Shown in pieces: positions 1 through 10,276 of a stretch of DNA of 64,000 nucleotides; within the stretch, counting starts at the first letter, position 1, and every line of letters starts with the position of its first letter. The position numbers and the translations under genes were made by a program. This DNA comes from Thozetella sp. PMI_491 (taxonomy: Eukaryota; Ascomycota; Sordariomycetes; Chaetosphaeriales; Chaetosphaeriaceae), in NCBI GenBank assembly GCA_021432635.1, contig MU270078.1:124001-188000 (forward strand), written 5' to 3'. The notes under the pieces are model-generated. The model did no database searches. It was not told the origin of the DNA and worked only from the letters and a program-made list of their open reading frames with translations.

Positions 1-607
1 GAGCGTAGCAGACGAAAGTCCGAGCGTTCATCCATTCTTCGGGATGACAGAGAGTCTCCATCGATCTCTAGTTCGCATCAATCGCCTGTCTGCTCGAGTC
101 CGAAACCATTCAGATCACGATAAGAACTTCAAAGAAGAAATAGCAAAAGAAGCCCGAGATATTGGGTTGTCACTGCGCAGTTGGAGTCCGCTAGAGGAAA
201 CTGGATACTCTAGACAGACCTCCGAAGCCAGAGCGGTAATGTCGGCGACGGAATGGGCTATCATGATGCGGCTACATCAGGTAACAGGCCCGGCGGAGAA
301 CAACGATGACCTGATTAAAAAAGCCACGGGCAACATCTTATCTGCGTTGTCACTGATCCGTCCCGGGTCGGAGATGGAGTCTCATCTACTATTCCCTCTC
401 TTTATGGCAGGAACGGGGAGCACCACAAAATCCAACCGCCTTACTGTAGAGTATAGAATTACCACGATGGAGACCACTATTGGGTTTGGCCACATTTACG
501 TTGCTCATCGACTCCTCGATGAGCTTTGGTGGAGAGCAAATCACGGCGAGGCAGTGTATTGGGAAACATTGATGCGAACGAAGTACCCGGGTCTAGTACT
601 CTTCTAG
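1..607 (+). CDS. Zn2Cys6-type transcription factor, C-terminal part (cut by window start)
   Basis: An open frame enters at base 2 and runs to a stop at 605-607, so the gene begins upstream of the window. The visible 201 or so residues are helical. The end of the chain has the pattern typical of the C-terminus of fungal 'transcription factor domain 2' proteins: a run ending in large hydrophobic LLFPLF, then a glycine-rich turn, then a long helix ending in WWRANHGEAVYWETLM. The Zn2Cys6 finger itself is not visible. An ATG at 44 lies in frame, but coding-like sequence continues before it, so it is not taken as the start. The role would be nuclear gene regulation with unknown targets. It is transcribed toward the dioxygenase gene 450 bases downstream. 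The family call is moderately sure and rests on the C-terminal pattern only. Confidence 0.65.
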   Translation, partial: SVADESPSVHPFFGMTESLHRSLVRINRLSARVRNHSDHDKNFKEEIAKEARDIGLSLRSWSPLEETGYSRQTSEARAVMSATEWAIMMRLHQVTGPAENNDDLIKKATGNILSALSLIRPGSEMESHLLFPLFMAGTGSTTKSNRLTVEYRITTMETTIGFGHIYVAHRLLDELWWRANHGEAVYWETLMRTKYPGLVLF

Positions 608-1059
608 GAACCCAGGCCGCAGGACAGAGAAGTTAGATCAACTGAGTGCTGATCCACAGATTGCGTACCAAGCTATGTACGGTGTGTGATTGTGCTTATC
701 ACTCCGCCCAAGATATACCCAGTCAAACTTCCCTTGGCCAGCATCACGCGAAGATGGCTGCGGGGTACTAGGCTGCGCTTATCAGCCCAAGTAATTACTT
801 CTCTCTGGGCCCCGCAGTCTAAACGACCCACCTTGCGTTGACGACGGCATTATAGAACGCTAGGCGAGTGGGCCTAACGACGGGATTCAATATCGACCTC
901 CCACTATAAGACGAACACATTAACCGAGCCCGATGGTCCTAAGCTCGAAAGGAAATACTCCAAATCAGCGCATAGTTCATCGCCTCTACTCTTGTCAGAT
1001 GTGTCTTACTTCCTCTTGAATTGGAAACCGTTTTGGCCTTTGTTTGTGATCTCTTGACA
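608..1059. other. Intergenic: 3' flank of regulator and promoter of dioxygenase gene
   Basis: This is 452 bases with no credible open frame. Pyrimidine-rich stretches before base 1060 fit the promoter and leader of the dioxygenase gene. No clear TATA box or repeated site was seen. Confidence 0.5.
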
Positions 1060-2166
1060 ATGTCCACCACCGTCGTTATCGAACAGCCCGGTGTTCAGCC
1101 CAAGGCAGTCTCTCATCCAGCGGAGAAGCCGAGGATCATTCCCTCACCAGCTCTAACCGCGATCTCGTATGTGTGTTAGTGGTCGAGGCAACGAGCCGAT
1201 GGACACTGATTAAAATTCGCTAGAGAGGACCTCCCCGACTTCAGAGGTGATCTTGCTCGGGACGGCTATGTCGTCATCAAAAACGCCGTGCCCGTGGATA
1301 CGGCCCTTGCTTATCAAGAGAAAGCGTGGGGCTGGCTTAGCTCGTTCAAAACCGGGCTTGACTTTCAGAAACCGGAAACTTGGGTCCAGCAAAACCTCCC
1401 CCAGCAGAATTCCATTCGGACCTTTGCGGCGTACTGCGTGGCCCACGAGAAGTTCATGTGGGATGCCCGCTTGGAGCCCGGGGTACTCGATACCTTTTCA
1501 AAGCTCTGGGGCACCGAGGAGCTCTTGGTAAGCTTCGACAGCTTAAACATCACGTTCCCGAATCGCAAGGACATCGTCAAGCGCACACCCTGGGAGCATA
1601 TTGACCAATCGCCTATGCGGCGTGGTTTGCACTGTGTACAAGGCATCCTTGCTCTGTCCCCGTCGGGACCCAAAGATGGCGGCTTAGTCGTCTTCCCCGG
1701 ATCCCATAAGCTCAACGACGAGTTCTTCGACACGCAGACGGAAAGGCAAAGCTGGGTTCCTCTAAAAGATATTTACCTTTTCAACAAGGAACAGAAGGAA
1801 TGGTTCCTATCCAAAGGCCTCAAGCCTCATAAGGTGGAGGCTGATGTTGGCGACCTGATCATCTGGGATAGCCGGACTATCCACTATGGCGCCGAGCCTG
1901 AGGAGGAAAGTTCCCAGATTCGGACGGCTATCTATCTCGCATACACACCGGCCAATTGGGCGACTGCAGAGCAAAAGCTTTTGAAGCAGCAAGTGTTCGC
2001 TAATTACGGTGGCACCACCCATTGGCCGCATGACCACGTCGTGGTAAGACCCACCCAAGTTATGCTTCCGGACGGGACTAGGGATCCGCTAGATAGAGAT
2101 GAGCCACTCGAGAAACCCGAGATGACAGATAGGTTGCTGAAGCTGGCTGGCGTGAAGTCTTACTAG
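1060..2166 (+). CDS. PhyH-family Fe(II)/2-oxoglutarate dioxygenase
   Basis: Exons are 1060-1166 and 1224-2166, with a 57-base intron (GTATGT...CTAG), giving 349 residues. Joining them reads SEDLPDFRGDLARDGYVVIK, the usual N-terminal strand-helix entry of phytanoyl-CoA dioxygenase-like proteins. The metal triad is visible: H161 and D163 in EHIDQSP, and H256 in TIHYG. An arginine about 13 residues later (near R269) is placed to bind 2-oxoglutarate. The family hydroxylates or otherwise oxidises small molecules using Fe(II), O2 and 2-oxoglutarate. Many fungal members tailor secondary metabolites, but the substrate cannot be read from the sequence. No targeting signal was seen, so it is probably cytosolic. 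The start is the first ATG, just downstream of a pyrimidine-rich leader. It lies between two Zn2Cys6 regulator genes. The family is sure and the pathway unknown. Confidence 0.9.
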
Positions 2167-2707
2167 GCCAAAAGGCTGTCAACGTCTAGCTCCATGTAAT
2201 TAGAGACAGATTACACTGTATTCGGAGGATACTGTCTAACTACTTAAACATTGAACAAGAGGAAGTGTTGGAATATAAGGAGTCCTAAAAACCCCACGGG
2301 GGTTATTGTTATAATCCTTAGCATTGTCCTGATATTCATACACATGTACTTCATTGTTTGGTCTGTTAACTTTTGAAGGCCTTTGTAAACTTCAGACGGA
2401 CATACTTCAGGCGAAGGTAATTTTCTAATGGCAAATTACGACATTGCCGCTCATGCTGTTAAAGGTATATTTTAGACATGTTTTTATTGAGACCAAAATC
2501 CCAGCTGACCGAAGAATTGCCTGATGAAATGAGCCTGGCGGTAATATGAGCATGGAAATGACCGGATCGGGATTTTATTTCCCTGCTCCTAGAGCAAGCA
2601 CCTTATCTCTGTTGGATGCCCCATGACTCCGACAACATTTTTAGGTAAACCCATGAATATCGAAATCCATCGACATCATCGGCTGATTGGGATAGCTACT
2701 CTATACA
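2167..2707. other. Intergenic between convergent genes
   Basis: This is 541 A+T-rich bases between the 3' ends of the dioxygenase gene and the small secreted protein gene. It holds the two 3' untranslated regions. No gene or repeat was recognised. Confidence 0.5.
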
Positions 2708-3004
2708 CTAGCAGCAATACGCCGAGGCGATGGCAAATCCCCCAGGGGTAGCGAAGCATTGGTCTGGCGTGCTGCTACCAAAAGCCTGGCCTGTGCAATC
2801 TGAACCCGCGTACACGGTCAAGTGGCAGCCAACTTCGCTGCCATATTTGGCACCGTTGTCGCCTGACCAAGGCCAAGTCTTGCATTTGCAGTTGGCGGCG
2901 CTGCCAAAATTCTTGTATTCGTTGGTGAAGCAGTTTGTGACAGAGAAGCCGCTCACGACGGAGGCGAAAGCAACGAGAGAAAGAGTCGGCTCGATGAATT
3001 TCAT
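2708..3004 (-). CDS. Small secreted cysteine-rich protein
   Basis: A single exon encodes 98 residues. The N-terminus (MKFIEPTLSLVAFASVVSGF) is a classic signal peptide, with likely cleavage near residues 19-20. The mature chain of about 78 residues has eight cysteines, ending in a double Cys at the very C-terminus, which suggests four disulfides. It also holds a WPWSGD turn and several glycines. Size, secretion and cysteine pattern are those of fungal small secreted proteins (effector-like or surface proteins). I do not recognise a named family. A TATA-like CATAAATA stands about 150 bases upstream on the same strand. Function cannot be stated. That it is a real secreted protein is likely. Confidence 0.75.
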   Translation of the reverse strand: MKFIEPTLSLVAFASVVSGFSVTNCFTNEYKNFGSAANCKCKTWPWSGDNGAKYGSEVGCHLTVYAGSDCTGQAFGSSTPDQCFATPGGFAIASAYCC

Positions 3005-4145
3005 GTTGAAGTAATGGATCTAAATTGTAGGAATACTTGAGGTCAAGTTGGTAGTCTTCGTTTCGCCTTGGAAGATAGTGTAGATGAAGTTTGTGGTAGC
3101 CGAGTGGTGCTGATAGATGTGACACCCTTTGAAAGACATGAAACTAGGTATTTATGCTCCCAACTTGCGGACTATCATCTCGCCCTTTTTCCTTTTTGAT
3201 CGCATCGATACAGTTGAAGGTCGCAAGGGTTGTCGGATGAGCTCAGCTGACAGCAAATTATGAGAGCTAGTATGCACTTGACGCAAGAGGTAACCTCCGA
3301 GTCCTTGTTGATCTTCCCAATTATAACTAATTCTGCCATCGGACAAATAGGATTTCTTAGATCGGTATACTTGCATTTGAGAGCTACGAAAGGATTCTGA
3401 TATTTGGTAATGTTCTCATGTAAATGGTCCTTTTATCCTTGCGGATGCATGCGATAGGTTGGAATGATGCCGCTTGCAAATGCTATATGGAGAAAGATCG
3501 CCTAGGCAACCGATTAATATGCATAAACTTCTGTTCTCGCAGCAGCTAGGATTGCGCATCCACCTCCTGGTGAGGCCAAGGGGTTAGATGGGATCTTGAC
3601 ACTGTTGCTCGCCCACTTACGTTGAATTTTTTTTTGAGTCTTTAATTCAAGGTCTTGAACATCGTATGTAGGCTTGCATGGCCCTGGAACATAACCACAG
3701 CCCACTTTCCAGCGAAAGAAAGAGTGCGAGGACCAAGGTTGCATCGGCGCCGCCATCTCGGGGTGGGCCAGTGGAGCCGGGGTGTTGCTTCCATAAAACT
3801 TGGAGATCTCGCCGTACTGCCCACCTGGGAAATATTCCATTATGGGTCCCTTTGGCTATTTGCGGCAGACATATTGCTTGGTGAGAGTCTATGTACATCT
3901 TCGCCTACGCCACGTGCATCTACAAAAGCCAGGTACTCAGGTACTAGCGATCGCTAGGGTGGTCTCGGCAGCGCGGCCTAATCGGGCTTTCTAGCCGACC
4001 CCGCTTCAGTGCTGCTGAAATAAGCACCGACCGAAGCGCCCGAGCAACCCCTTGATGGCCTCGGCTCCTCGGGCATTTTCATGCCTATGCCACTTCTCCG
4101 AGCATACACGGCCAGCCCGAAAGCCCGGCACAGGTGACGGAACCA
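3005..4145. promoter_or_regulatory. Divergent intergenic region with a CGG-rich element near 4030
   Basis: This 1.1 kb region lies between the divergent secreted-protein gene and regulator gene. At 4030-4045 it holds accgaagcgcccgagc, about 100 bases before the regulator ATG. The same 16-mer with one mismatch occurs in the promoter of the MFS gene at 8611-8626. A 108-codon open frame on the minus strand (3514-3840) has no signal peptide and no recognisable family, and was not accepted as a gene. Confidence 0.5.
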
Positions 4146-6615
4146 ATGAGTGGCTCAAGGAATGAAGGGCTAAGAGGGCCTGGAGCGTCGCCGGCCACCC
4201 CAGACGATGTTGACCAGGCGCTGCGTCTCAAGCAGCTAGCCCAGCCCAAGGCGTGTTATGCGTGCTACAAGCGCAAGGTCAAATGCGACCATGGCAGTCC
4301 CTGTGGAACATGCGTGAAGCGTGGACATCCAGATATTTGCACCTATGCTTTTGAACCGAAGAGCAAGCGGCGAGCTGGCCTGAGTAGCGAACGCGAGCAT
4401 GTCAAGATGCCACGGACGAGGCCAGATATCAGTCCTGTTGGGCCCGAGACTAACACCGCGTCGAGGAGGAGGATAAATAGTCGAAGTGCTCCATCCGTTC
4501 AACCCGCTCCCTTACCCCCCCAACCATCTTGGAGTTTCTTGCATGATGGTTCCGAGCAGGGCCAGGCAGCCGACTCGTCAGTCCCGGGCTCGGATAAGTC
4601 CCCGGTCAACATTCAGTCTGCCGATAGTGAGCAGCAGGCGTCTGGAGACGGCTCGCTCGTAAATATTTTGCGCCATCGCTCTACTGCGACTCGAGTTCTT
4701 GGGCTAGAGAATACCCTGGCCGTTTATCCCTTCTCCGATGCAAGGACGCCGCAGGAACGATGGGCATCCTTGTTAAAAGTCATCCCACGGCAGAACGAAA
4801 TTTCCGAGTAGGTTTCTGTACAAGTTTCGAATGACCTTAGATCATGGACGTTGGACAGGTCCGGTGGTTAATATTCATTCTTTCATCTAGGTACTTCCCG
4901 CCGTACCGGTCATTTGTACACCCCTTCAACCCTATCATCGTAGACATCGACAAGTTTGAATCGAATTTCTGCCGATATCTTGATGCTCTAGCCGCGGGGG
5001 AGTTGAAAGATCAGGACCGGATCTCCGAAAAGTGGTCCAACGAGAAACCTCTTGCACATGTAGCGCTTCTCTTAGCTACACTCGCGGCTGGCTCCCAGTT
5101 CTCGATCCTCGACCCAGTCAAGCGATCCGACCTATGTGCAGATTTTGGTAAGCTTTGGTAGCCCATCTCTGTTCCTGCTGCATCCGAGTTCTGATAGTCA
5201 CATTTTGCCAGCCCGTCGAGCTTTTCAGGTACTGCGACTAGCGAATTTCCTTTTCCGGCCATCCCTCGACACCATCCAAGCTCTGCTGGTAATTGGCAAT
5301 CTACTCGAAAACAAGGGGCAGTCCGAGGGAGCGTGGGCGTTGCTCGGCACTACAACTCGCTTGGCGCAGTCTATGGGTCTCCATAGACAAGGCTTGACAC
5401 AAAGTCAGTCGGATCTAGAGATCAAAGCAAAAGCCATATGGTGCGTTCACTTATACCTACTGTGGGAATCCAAAGAATACTTGCTCATCTGTGCTCCGAT
5501 TATTTCTAGGGCATCGATTGTGTGGCAAGACACTTTCCTCAGCCTAGTTCTCGGCCAGGTGCCTATAGCTTTGGGCCAAAACTGGAGTGTGTTGCCTCCG
5601 GATGCGCCGTCTAGTCAAAATCTCTTATATGCGGAAGTTGTGCACGGTTTTGTCCGTGTTGTTCTGGAACTCCTCGTCGCCGACCAGTCATCCGACCTCG
5701 ATCGCCGCCAGGAAATGCTATCGGGTATCGATAGCTACTATGAGCGTGCCTCACCCTACCTGCGAAATTTGGAACACTGCGAAACACTACAGCAACGCCT
5801 CGAACACTTTGGGTTGCGCATTCACCTTTCCACCTGTGTTCTTACAGTCTGCCGACCTGCCGTGAAAAACGCGTCCGAAAATTCCGAGGACAATCAACTC
5901 GAAATGCTCGCCAAAAGGGCCGAGGAAGCGCTGATCAACGTACAAACTGCGTTTCTCCAATTTCAGACTCTGAGCGTCGTGCCGCTAAGAACGTGGTCAA
6001 TGGCCCAGACTGTCCTCCGAGCGACCTTGATTCTTTGCATGTGGAGGAGAACAAGGTGGAGACAAGACTGTCGCCAACTTCAGCAGCAAGTCATTGATGC
6101 ATTTACAACCGCGATAGAGAGCTCTTATGTGGATTCTTCAGGGAAAGTTCCAGCACCGCATTGTCATTGGCTCTCAGAACGACACCTGTTTGCCATAATA
6201 GCCCTGCAGAAGGCCACAAATAGGAGCCCAAGCCCAGCCCCTCGAGAAATTCTAACAACGTCACCACAATCTCCTAACCCCGGTAGTTTCATAGGTGATA
6301 GCGATGGCCTACCGGATCTCAACGCAGGAGAAAACTTTGATGCAAGCTTCCTTGCCATGATAGGGGATGGGTTAGTCAATTTTGCCTTCCCCGTCGGGCA
6401 TCGTGATGCAGGAACATGCTGACTATATAGGTAGACTGGACAGCGACGGAATCCCTAGCAACTGGAGTATGGATGGCCTCTCGCCAGTCTCATATGTCGA
6501 TAATATACTATCCGGTATGTTCACGATGTATTCATTCTAGGCTGTTTAGCACTAATAGGTCGTTTGTCTTCTAGGGTCATTACCTAACTTCACCGAGTTC
6601 AACGGCTTTTTCTGA
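4146..6615 (+). CDS. Zn2Cys6 transcription factor
   Basis: Six exons (4146-4807, 4891-5147, 5212-5440, 5510-6370, 6435-6514, 6575-6615) join in frame to 709 residues. The N-terminal binuclear zinc cluster spans about residues 37-65, beginning CYACYKRKVKCDHGSPCGTC, with a basic stretch KSKRR after it. A Ser/Pro/Gln-rich linker follows. The middle region has the fungal-specific transcription factor domain with the typical segment ALLGTTTRLAQSMGLHRQG. The in-frame GTG at 4134 was rejected in favour of the first ATG at 4146. The last two exons are tiny and end NFTEFNGFF; they are the least certain part. The protein is a nuclear regulator of unknown target. A 16-base CGG-containing element in its promoter recurs in the promoter of the MFS transporter downstream, so the two may be co-regulated or this factor may bind both. 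Confidence 0.88.
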
Positions 6616-6911
6616 GTTGATTGAACGAGATTGTAATTGGAATCTTATGCGTACTGGTACAAGAGCGCTTTGATCGTAATTATTAACATCTTAGTATATT
6701 GACCATTCTATTTCTATACACGGATTAATTTCCCTCAACTCTCGGGCTCCCTAATTAAAACGCCATTAATGCGGGGTCATTAATGCCCGCCAAAAAACCC
6801 CCCTCCCCCCCCTCTCAGAATTATACAATCTTCGTGTCCACGCATCAAGGATAACATGCTGCGGAGATCACATCAAAACGCTGGGATTGAGTCAAGAACT
6901 CTAGTTCACCT
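6616..6911. other. Short convergent intergenic region with CATTAATG repeats and a C-run
   Basis: The region lies between the 3' ends of the regulator and the MFS gene. Near 6763-6795 two CATTAATG palindromes stand close together, followed by a long C-rich tract (about 6800-6820). This could be a shared 3' processing region. No function is proven. Confidence 0.4.
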
Positions 6912-8309
6912 CTAAGCCTTCACCAACCATTCGCCTCGCGCCTTGACCATCCTAGCTGCGAACATGACGGCTGATCCAACCAACATGACAATTCCTGAAA
7001 AGGTCCGGGCATTGTCGTAGTTGCCGCCACTCGCTTGGACAATGGCACCCGCGACAGGGCTTCCGATCAGCGAACCAAAAGCCATGGCCAAGAAGGTGAT
7101 ACCGATACGTCCACCGAGCTCATTTAGGTTTTTGGTCATGCTCGCAAGTGCAGATGGAGGAACTGACACGAGTGACCCTGAGAAGAAGCCGTAGAGGATG
7201 GCGATAACCATAGTCGGGCCAATGCTATGCGTCGGGATCCAAACCAAGACCAATATACCCGCTAGAGCTGTCGCCGGGACCTGGATGTTTAATGGACCAA
7301 CAAAGTCGGCGAGAAAGTTTGGAATAATCCGGCCGAATATACTAGCTGCGTTTACGATGGGGAGGATGTAATAGATTGGAAGCCCCTTCGTGTCGAGTTT
7401 TGTAGTCGTGGCCCATAAGTCGACAAAGGTGTAAAACGTGAAGAAGCCCAGGAACGAGAAGAACATGCTCAACCAGTAGAGACCCAGTTCTAGTTGTTGG
7501 AAGAGAGCCTTGACGTCGAGCAGAGTCCTTCTTTTGTGTGGTGCCAGCCGGTTCTTCGCAAGAGTGCAGGGGAGGATGAGAGAAAAAAGAACGATGAACC
7601 CGACGATTCGAACAGCCCAAGGAAACCCGACAACGGGGATAAGATTACGAAGCACGATGGGTAGCACAATACCGCCTACTGAGGCACCAGTGCTTCCGAG
7701 GCCGACAGCGAGCCCACGGTGCTTCACGAACCAAGTACCGGGAGTGGCAAGAGCGCCAAGTGCAACGAGGCCGAATCCGATTCCCGTACAGACCGCTTGC
7801 GCGAGTATGAATTGATAGTATTTCGTGGCGAGGGACGTCATCATGATGCCGAATACCATCTACACCATCCAAATTAGCTCTTGTTATCTGGTACTGATTG
7901 ACGAGTTTGGTCCACGAAGATCAAGACGGTTAGGAGGAAAGCTTACAAGAACGCTTCCAACCCACATCATCTGCCTGAAATATCCTGCATCGTATAGGGT
8001 ACCCGTGAGTGCAGCTCCGAACATTAGAAGGAAAGCCTGAAGGCTGCCGATCCAGGCGATGTTGGAAGTCGACGCCTCATCGGTAATTCCACCTGCTAAG
8101 TAGTATGACTCAAAGGTGCCAAAGGATACAACGACGCCCCAGCTGCTAAACATCAAGCAGAATGCGCCAAGGACCTGGATCCATGGCATGATACCGACGT
8201 CAGGAGGAGGCACGGGCGTCGCTTCCAGCTTCTGTATTTCGGCGCTGGTATCGGGTTCAGGGTCCTCGAAGACGGGCAACGGTGCCATTTCGGGGGTGTT
8301 GGGAGACAT
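6912..8309 (-). CDS. MFS transporter, monocarboxylate-porter type
   Basis: Two exons on the minus strand (8309-7947 and 7859-6912) with an 87-base intron give 436 residues, the usual length for this fungal MCT-like group. A cytosolic N-terminus of about 45 residues is rich in Pro/Glu. It is followed by the family signature DVGIMPWIQVLGAFCLMF and FGTFESYYL, then some 12 membrane helices. A long central loop (KNRLAPHKRRTLLDVKALFQ) separates the two halves, and the second half carries YILPIVNAASIFGRIIPNFL. The start ATG at 8309 fits the family. An open stretch upstream lacks helices and was left out. The substrate could be a carboxylate or a secondary metabolite and cannot be read. The promoter carries five accgaa units, including a 16-base element shared with the neighbouring Zn2Cys6 regulator gene. 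Confidence 0.9.
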
Positions 8310-8584
8310 TGAGAAGAGATATGGGGGCTCTGACTCCTGTTTTGAGGCTGTTGGCGAAGACGTGTTGTACTGGGATGATTTCTTCAGGTATCTGCTAGTT
8401 AGATGAGAGGGTTCGTGGCTATGGTGTAAGGAGGAAAGGGCTGTATTGAGTGTATGGCACTTGATATGGTCGATGAGATTATGAGAGAAGGATAATTTCT
8501 TGGCGAGATGGACGATTGCCACACTATTTATCTTGATTGTTGCTTCTAGTATACCTATATGTACGGGCTTGCTCTGTAATCCCT

Positions 8585-8652
8585 CCAAGATCGACCGAAA
8601 TGGCCAAGTAACCGAAGCGGCCGAGCGACCGAAGCGACCGAACGACCGAAAC
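8585..8652 (-). promoter_or_regulatory. Cluster of TTCGGTC units upstream of the MFS gene
   Basis: On the minus strand the unit TTCGGTC or TTCGGTT occurs five times in about 60 bases, 280-340 bases upstream of the MFS start. Zn2Cys6 proteins bind CGG triplets, so this looks like a multi-site operator. One part (8611-8626, plus strand accgaagcggccgagc) matches 15 of 16 bases at 4030-4045 before the regulator gene. Confidence 0.5.
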
Positions 8653-9136
8653 CATAGGCCGCTCAATGATTGGCTAATCTGCACCTACACTCTACCCCAC
8701 CCATGAGAACTCGGCCTCTCGGACCAGGGGATTTGTCAAATACAGAGAATTCCATCACTTGAGAGTTTGCAGAACCATGATATTTTCTCTCAGTCACAGG
8801 GATTGCTTATAATGCGGTCATCCCATTACTAAACATGCCCTCTCCCCTGATACAGGTTCCACAACCTATCTGCCGAACCTCATCGACGGCTCGGTTTCCC
8901 ACCGGGATACCTGCCGTAAATGTGCTCCGCAAGTTTCTCTAGCGAAGGAATACAATCTTTCAGAGGCGGGAGGTCTCTCGGAATATTCTAGGTATTGCTG
9001 AGTACTGAGAAATCTCACTAGATGGCGGCACAGTGGATGTGACGCTATAAAAGAAAAACATGGGTATCTATAAGCAGGTGTATCTATGACGTGACGCCGA
9101 GGTAAACATAAGAAAATAGCACCCAAACCGCCCCCC
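8653..9136. other. Intergenic region upstream of the MFS gene
   Basis: No credible gene. The stretch holds the 3' flank of the rhodopsin-domain gene and distal promoter sequence of the MFS gene. Confidence 0.45.
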
Positions 9137-10276
9137 TCATTCATATTCAACTCTGTATCCCATTGTCTTTTGTATGCCACCGCCTGATTGCTGCCTTTGC
9201 AGATCACCACTGAGGGCCTCGGAGCTCGTATCGCCATACTTGATATTCGTAAGGCTGATTGCATTCCTGTCATCCACCCTGGACCAGCCCGCACTGTTCC
9301 ATTTCTTGGACTCAAGGGCAACAGTGGATGTCTTGCTGCGCATAGTGCCGAACTTCTTGGGGAACATATGCGCGAGCAGGGTTCGCACAGCCGGCAGTGC
9401 CGCGCAGAGGACTGTGAGGTTGACCTCGATGAGGGTCCACATCTGACCGGTCAGGTCGAAAAAAGTGCTGTCCATAGTGACCGGGAGGTAGAATGATGCT
9501 AATCGCATGGCAGACACGGTGGCAGCGACAATACCAAGGCCGAATACGGGGATAAGAGACAGCTTCTGTGCGAACGGGATCTTGAGACCAACGAGAAGCG
9601 GCACGGGGTAGAGGAGCACGATGAAGTCCGTGATCGTCGCGAAGTATGCGTTGAACAAAAAGAAAGAGAGAATGTTGATACATGTCCCTTTTACAGACAT
9701 ATCCCATATGGACTGAGTCGGAAGACACTGCAGAATGCTCCCCATGACGGAAGCGAACAGATAGGCCCCTAGGAGAATTATCGATCCGATCATCAACCGT
9801 TTGAACCAGAAAACAGATCCAAAGATGCGCTTATAGAGGAGGAGAAGAGATATCTTGGTCGTTTGGAGGCAAAGTTTGTAGAAGATCTGGGACAACCAGA
9901 ATCGCATGCGGAGAGTGCTTAGGTTTTCGGGGTTCCGCATCAAGACTCGGAAGTGGTGGCCCATGCCCAGCTGAACAAGATTGATGGACAACCCATCAAC
10001 TATTACAAGCTCGACCTATTTGCAATGGTTAGCGTCTCCTTCGTAGAACCCACGATCTCCACCGCGCGGCCGATAACGACGTACCAGAGCGAGCAGAAGA
10101 ACCCAGTCCTCCGACCCGAGATAGCCAAGCTTGTAGAGGCGGGTCCACACGCGTATTCCAACGGCAATAGGACACAAGGCGAGAAATACGGCGCAAGGAA
10201 TGATGATCATATGGCCATTGCTCTCTTCCGCGAACCCCGGAGGGAAGCCCGGAGCTGTTCCGTTATGCATCGACAT
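9137..10276 (-). CDS. Fungal rhodopsin-domain integral membrane protein
   Basis: Exons 10276-10085 and 10015-9137 with a 69-base intron (GTACGT...AAATAG) give 356 residues. The join turns a frame that looks broken into the usual family sequence: SEDWVLLLAL followed by VELVIVDGLSINLVQLGMGHH. About seven membrane helices follow, with the family block TTKISLLLLYKRIF, then a tryptophan near IEVNLTVLCAALPAVRTLL in the last helices. The C-terminal tail of about 75 residues is polar and cytosolic. These proteins, related to the membrane part of PTH11-like receptors, are abundant in filamentous ascomycetes and mostly uncharacterised. No extracellular CFEM domain is present. A sensory role is possible but unproven. 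It shares its orientation with the MFS gene next door. Confidence 0.85.

Noticed and set aside
3514-3840. A 108-codon ATG frame on the minus strand with a few cysteines
   Set aside because: No signal peptide, no family, odd composition, and it overlaps other open frames. Not enough to call a gene.
10016-10084. Apparent frameshift in the rhodopsin-domain gene
   Set aside because: A standard 69-base intron restores the family sequence, so the gene is not broken.
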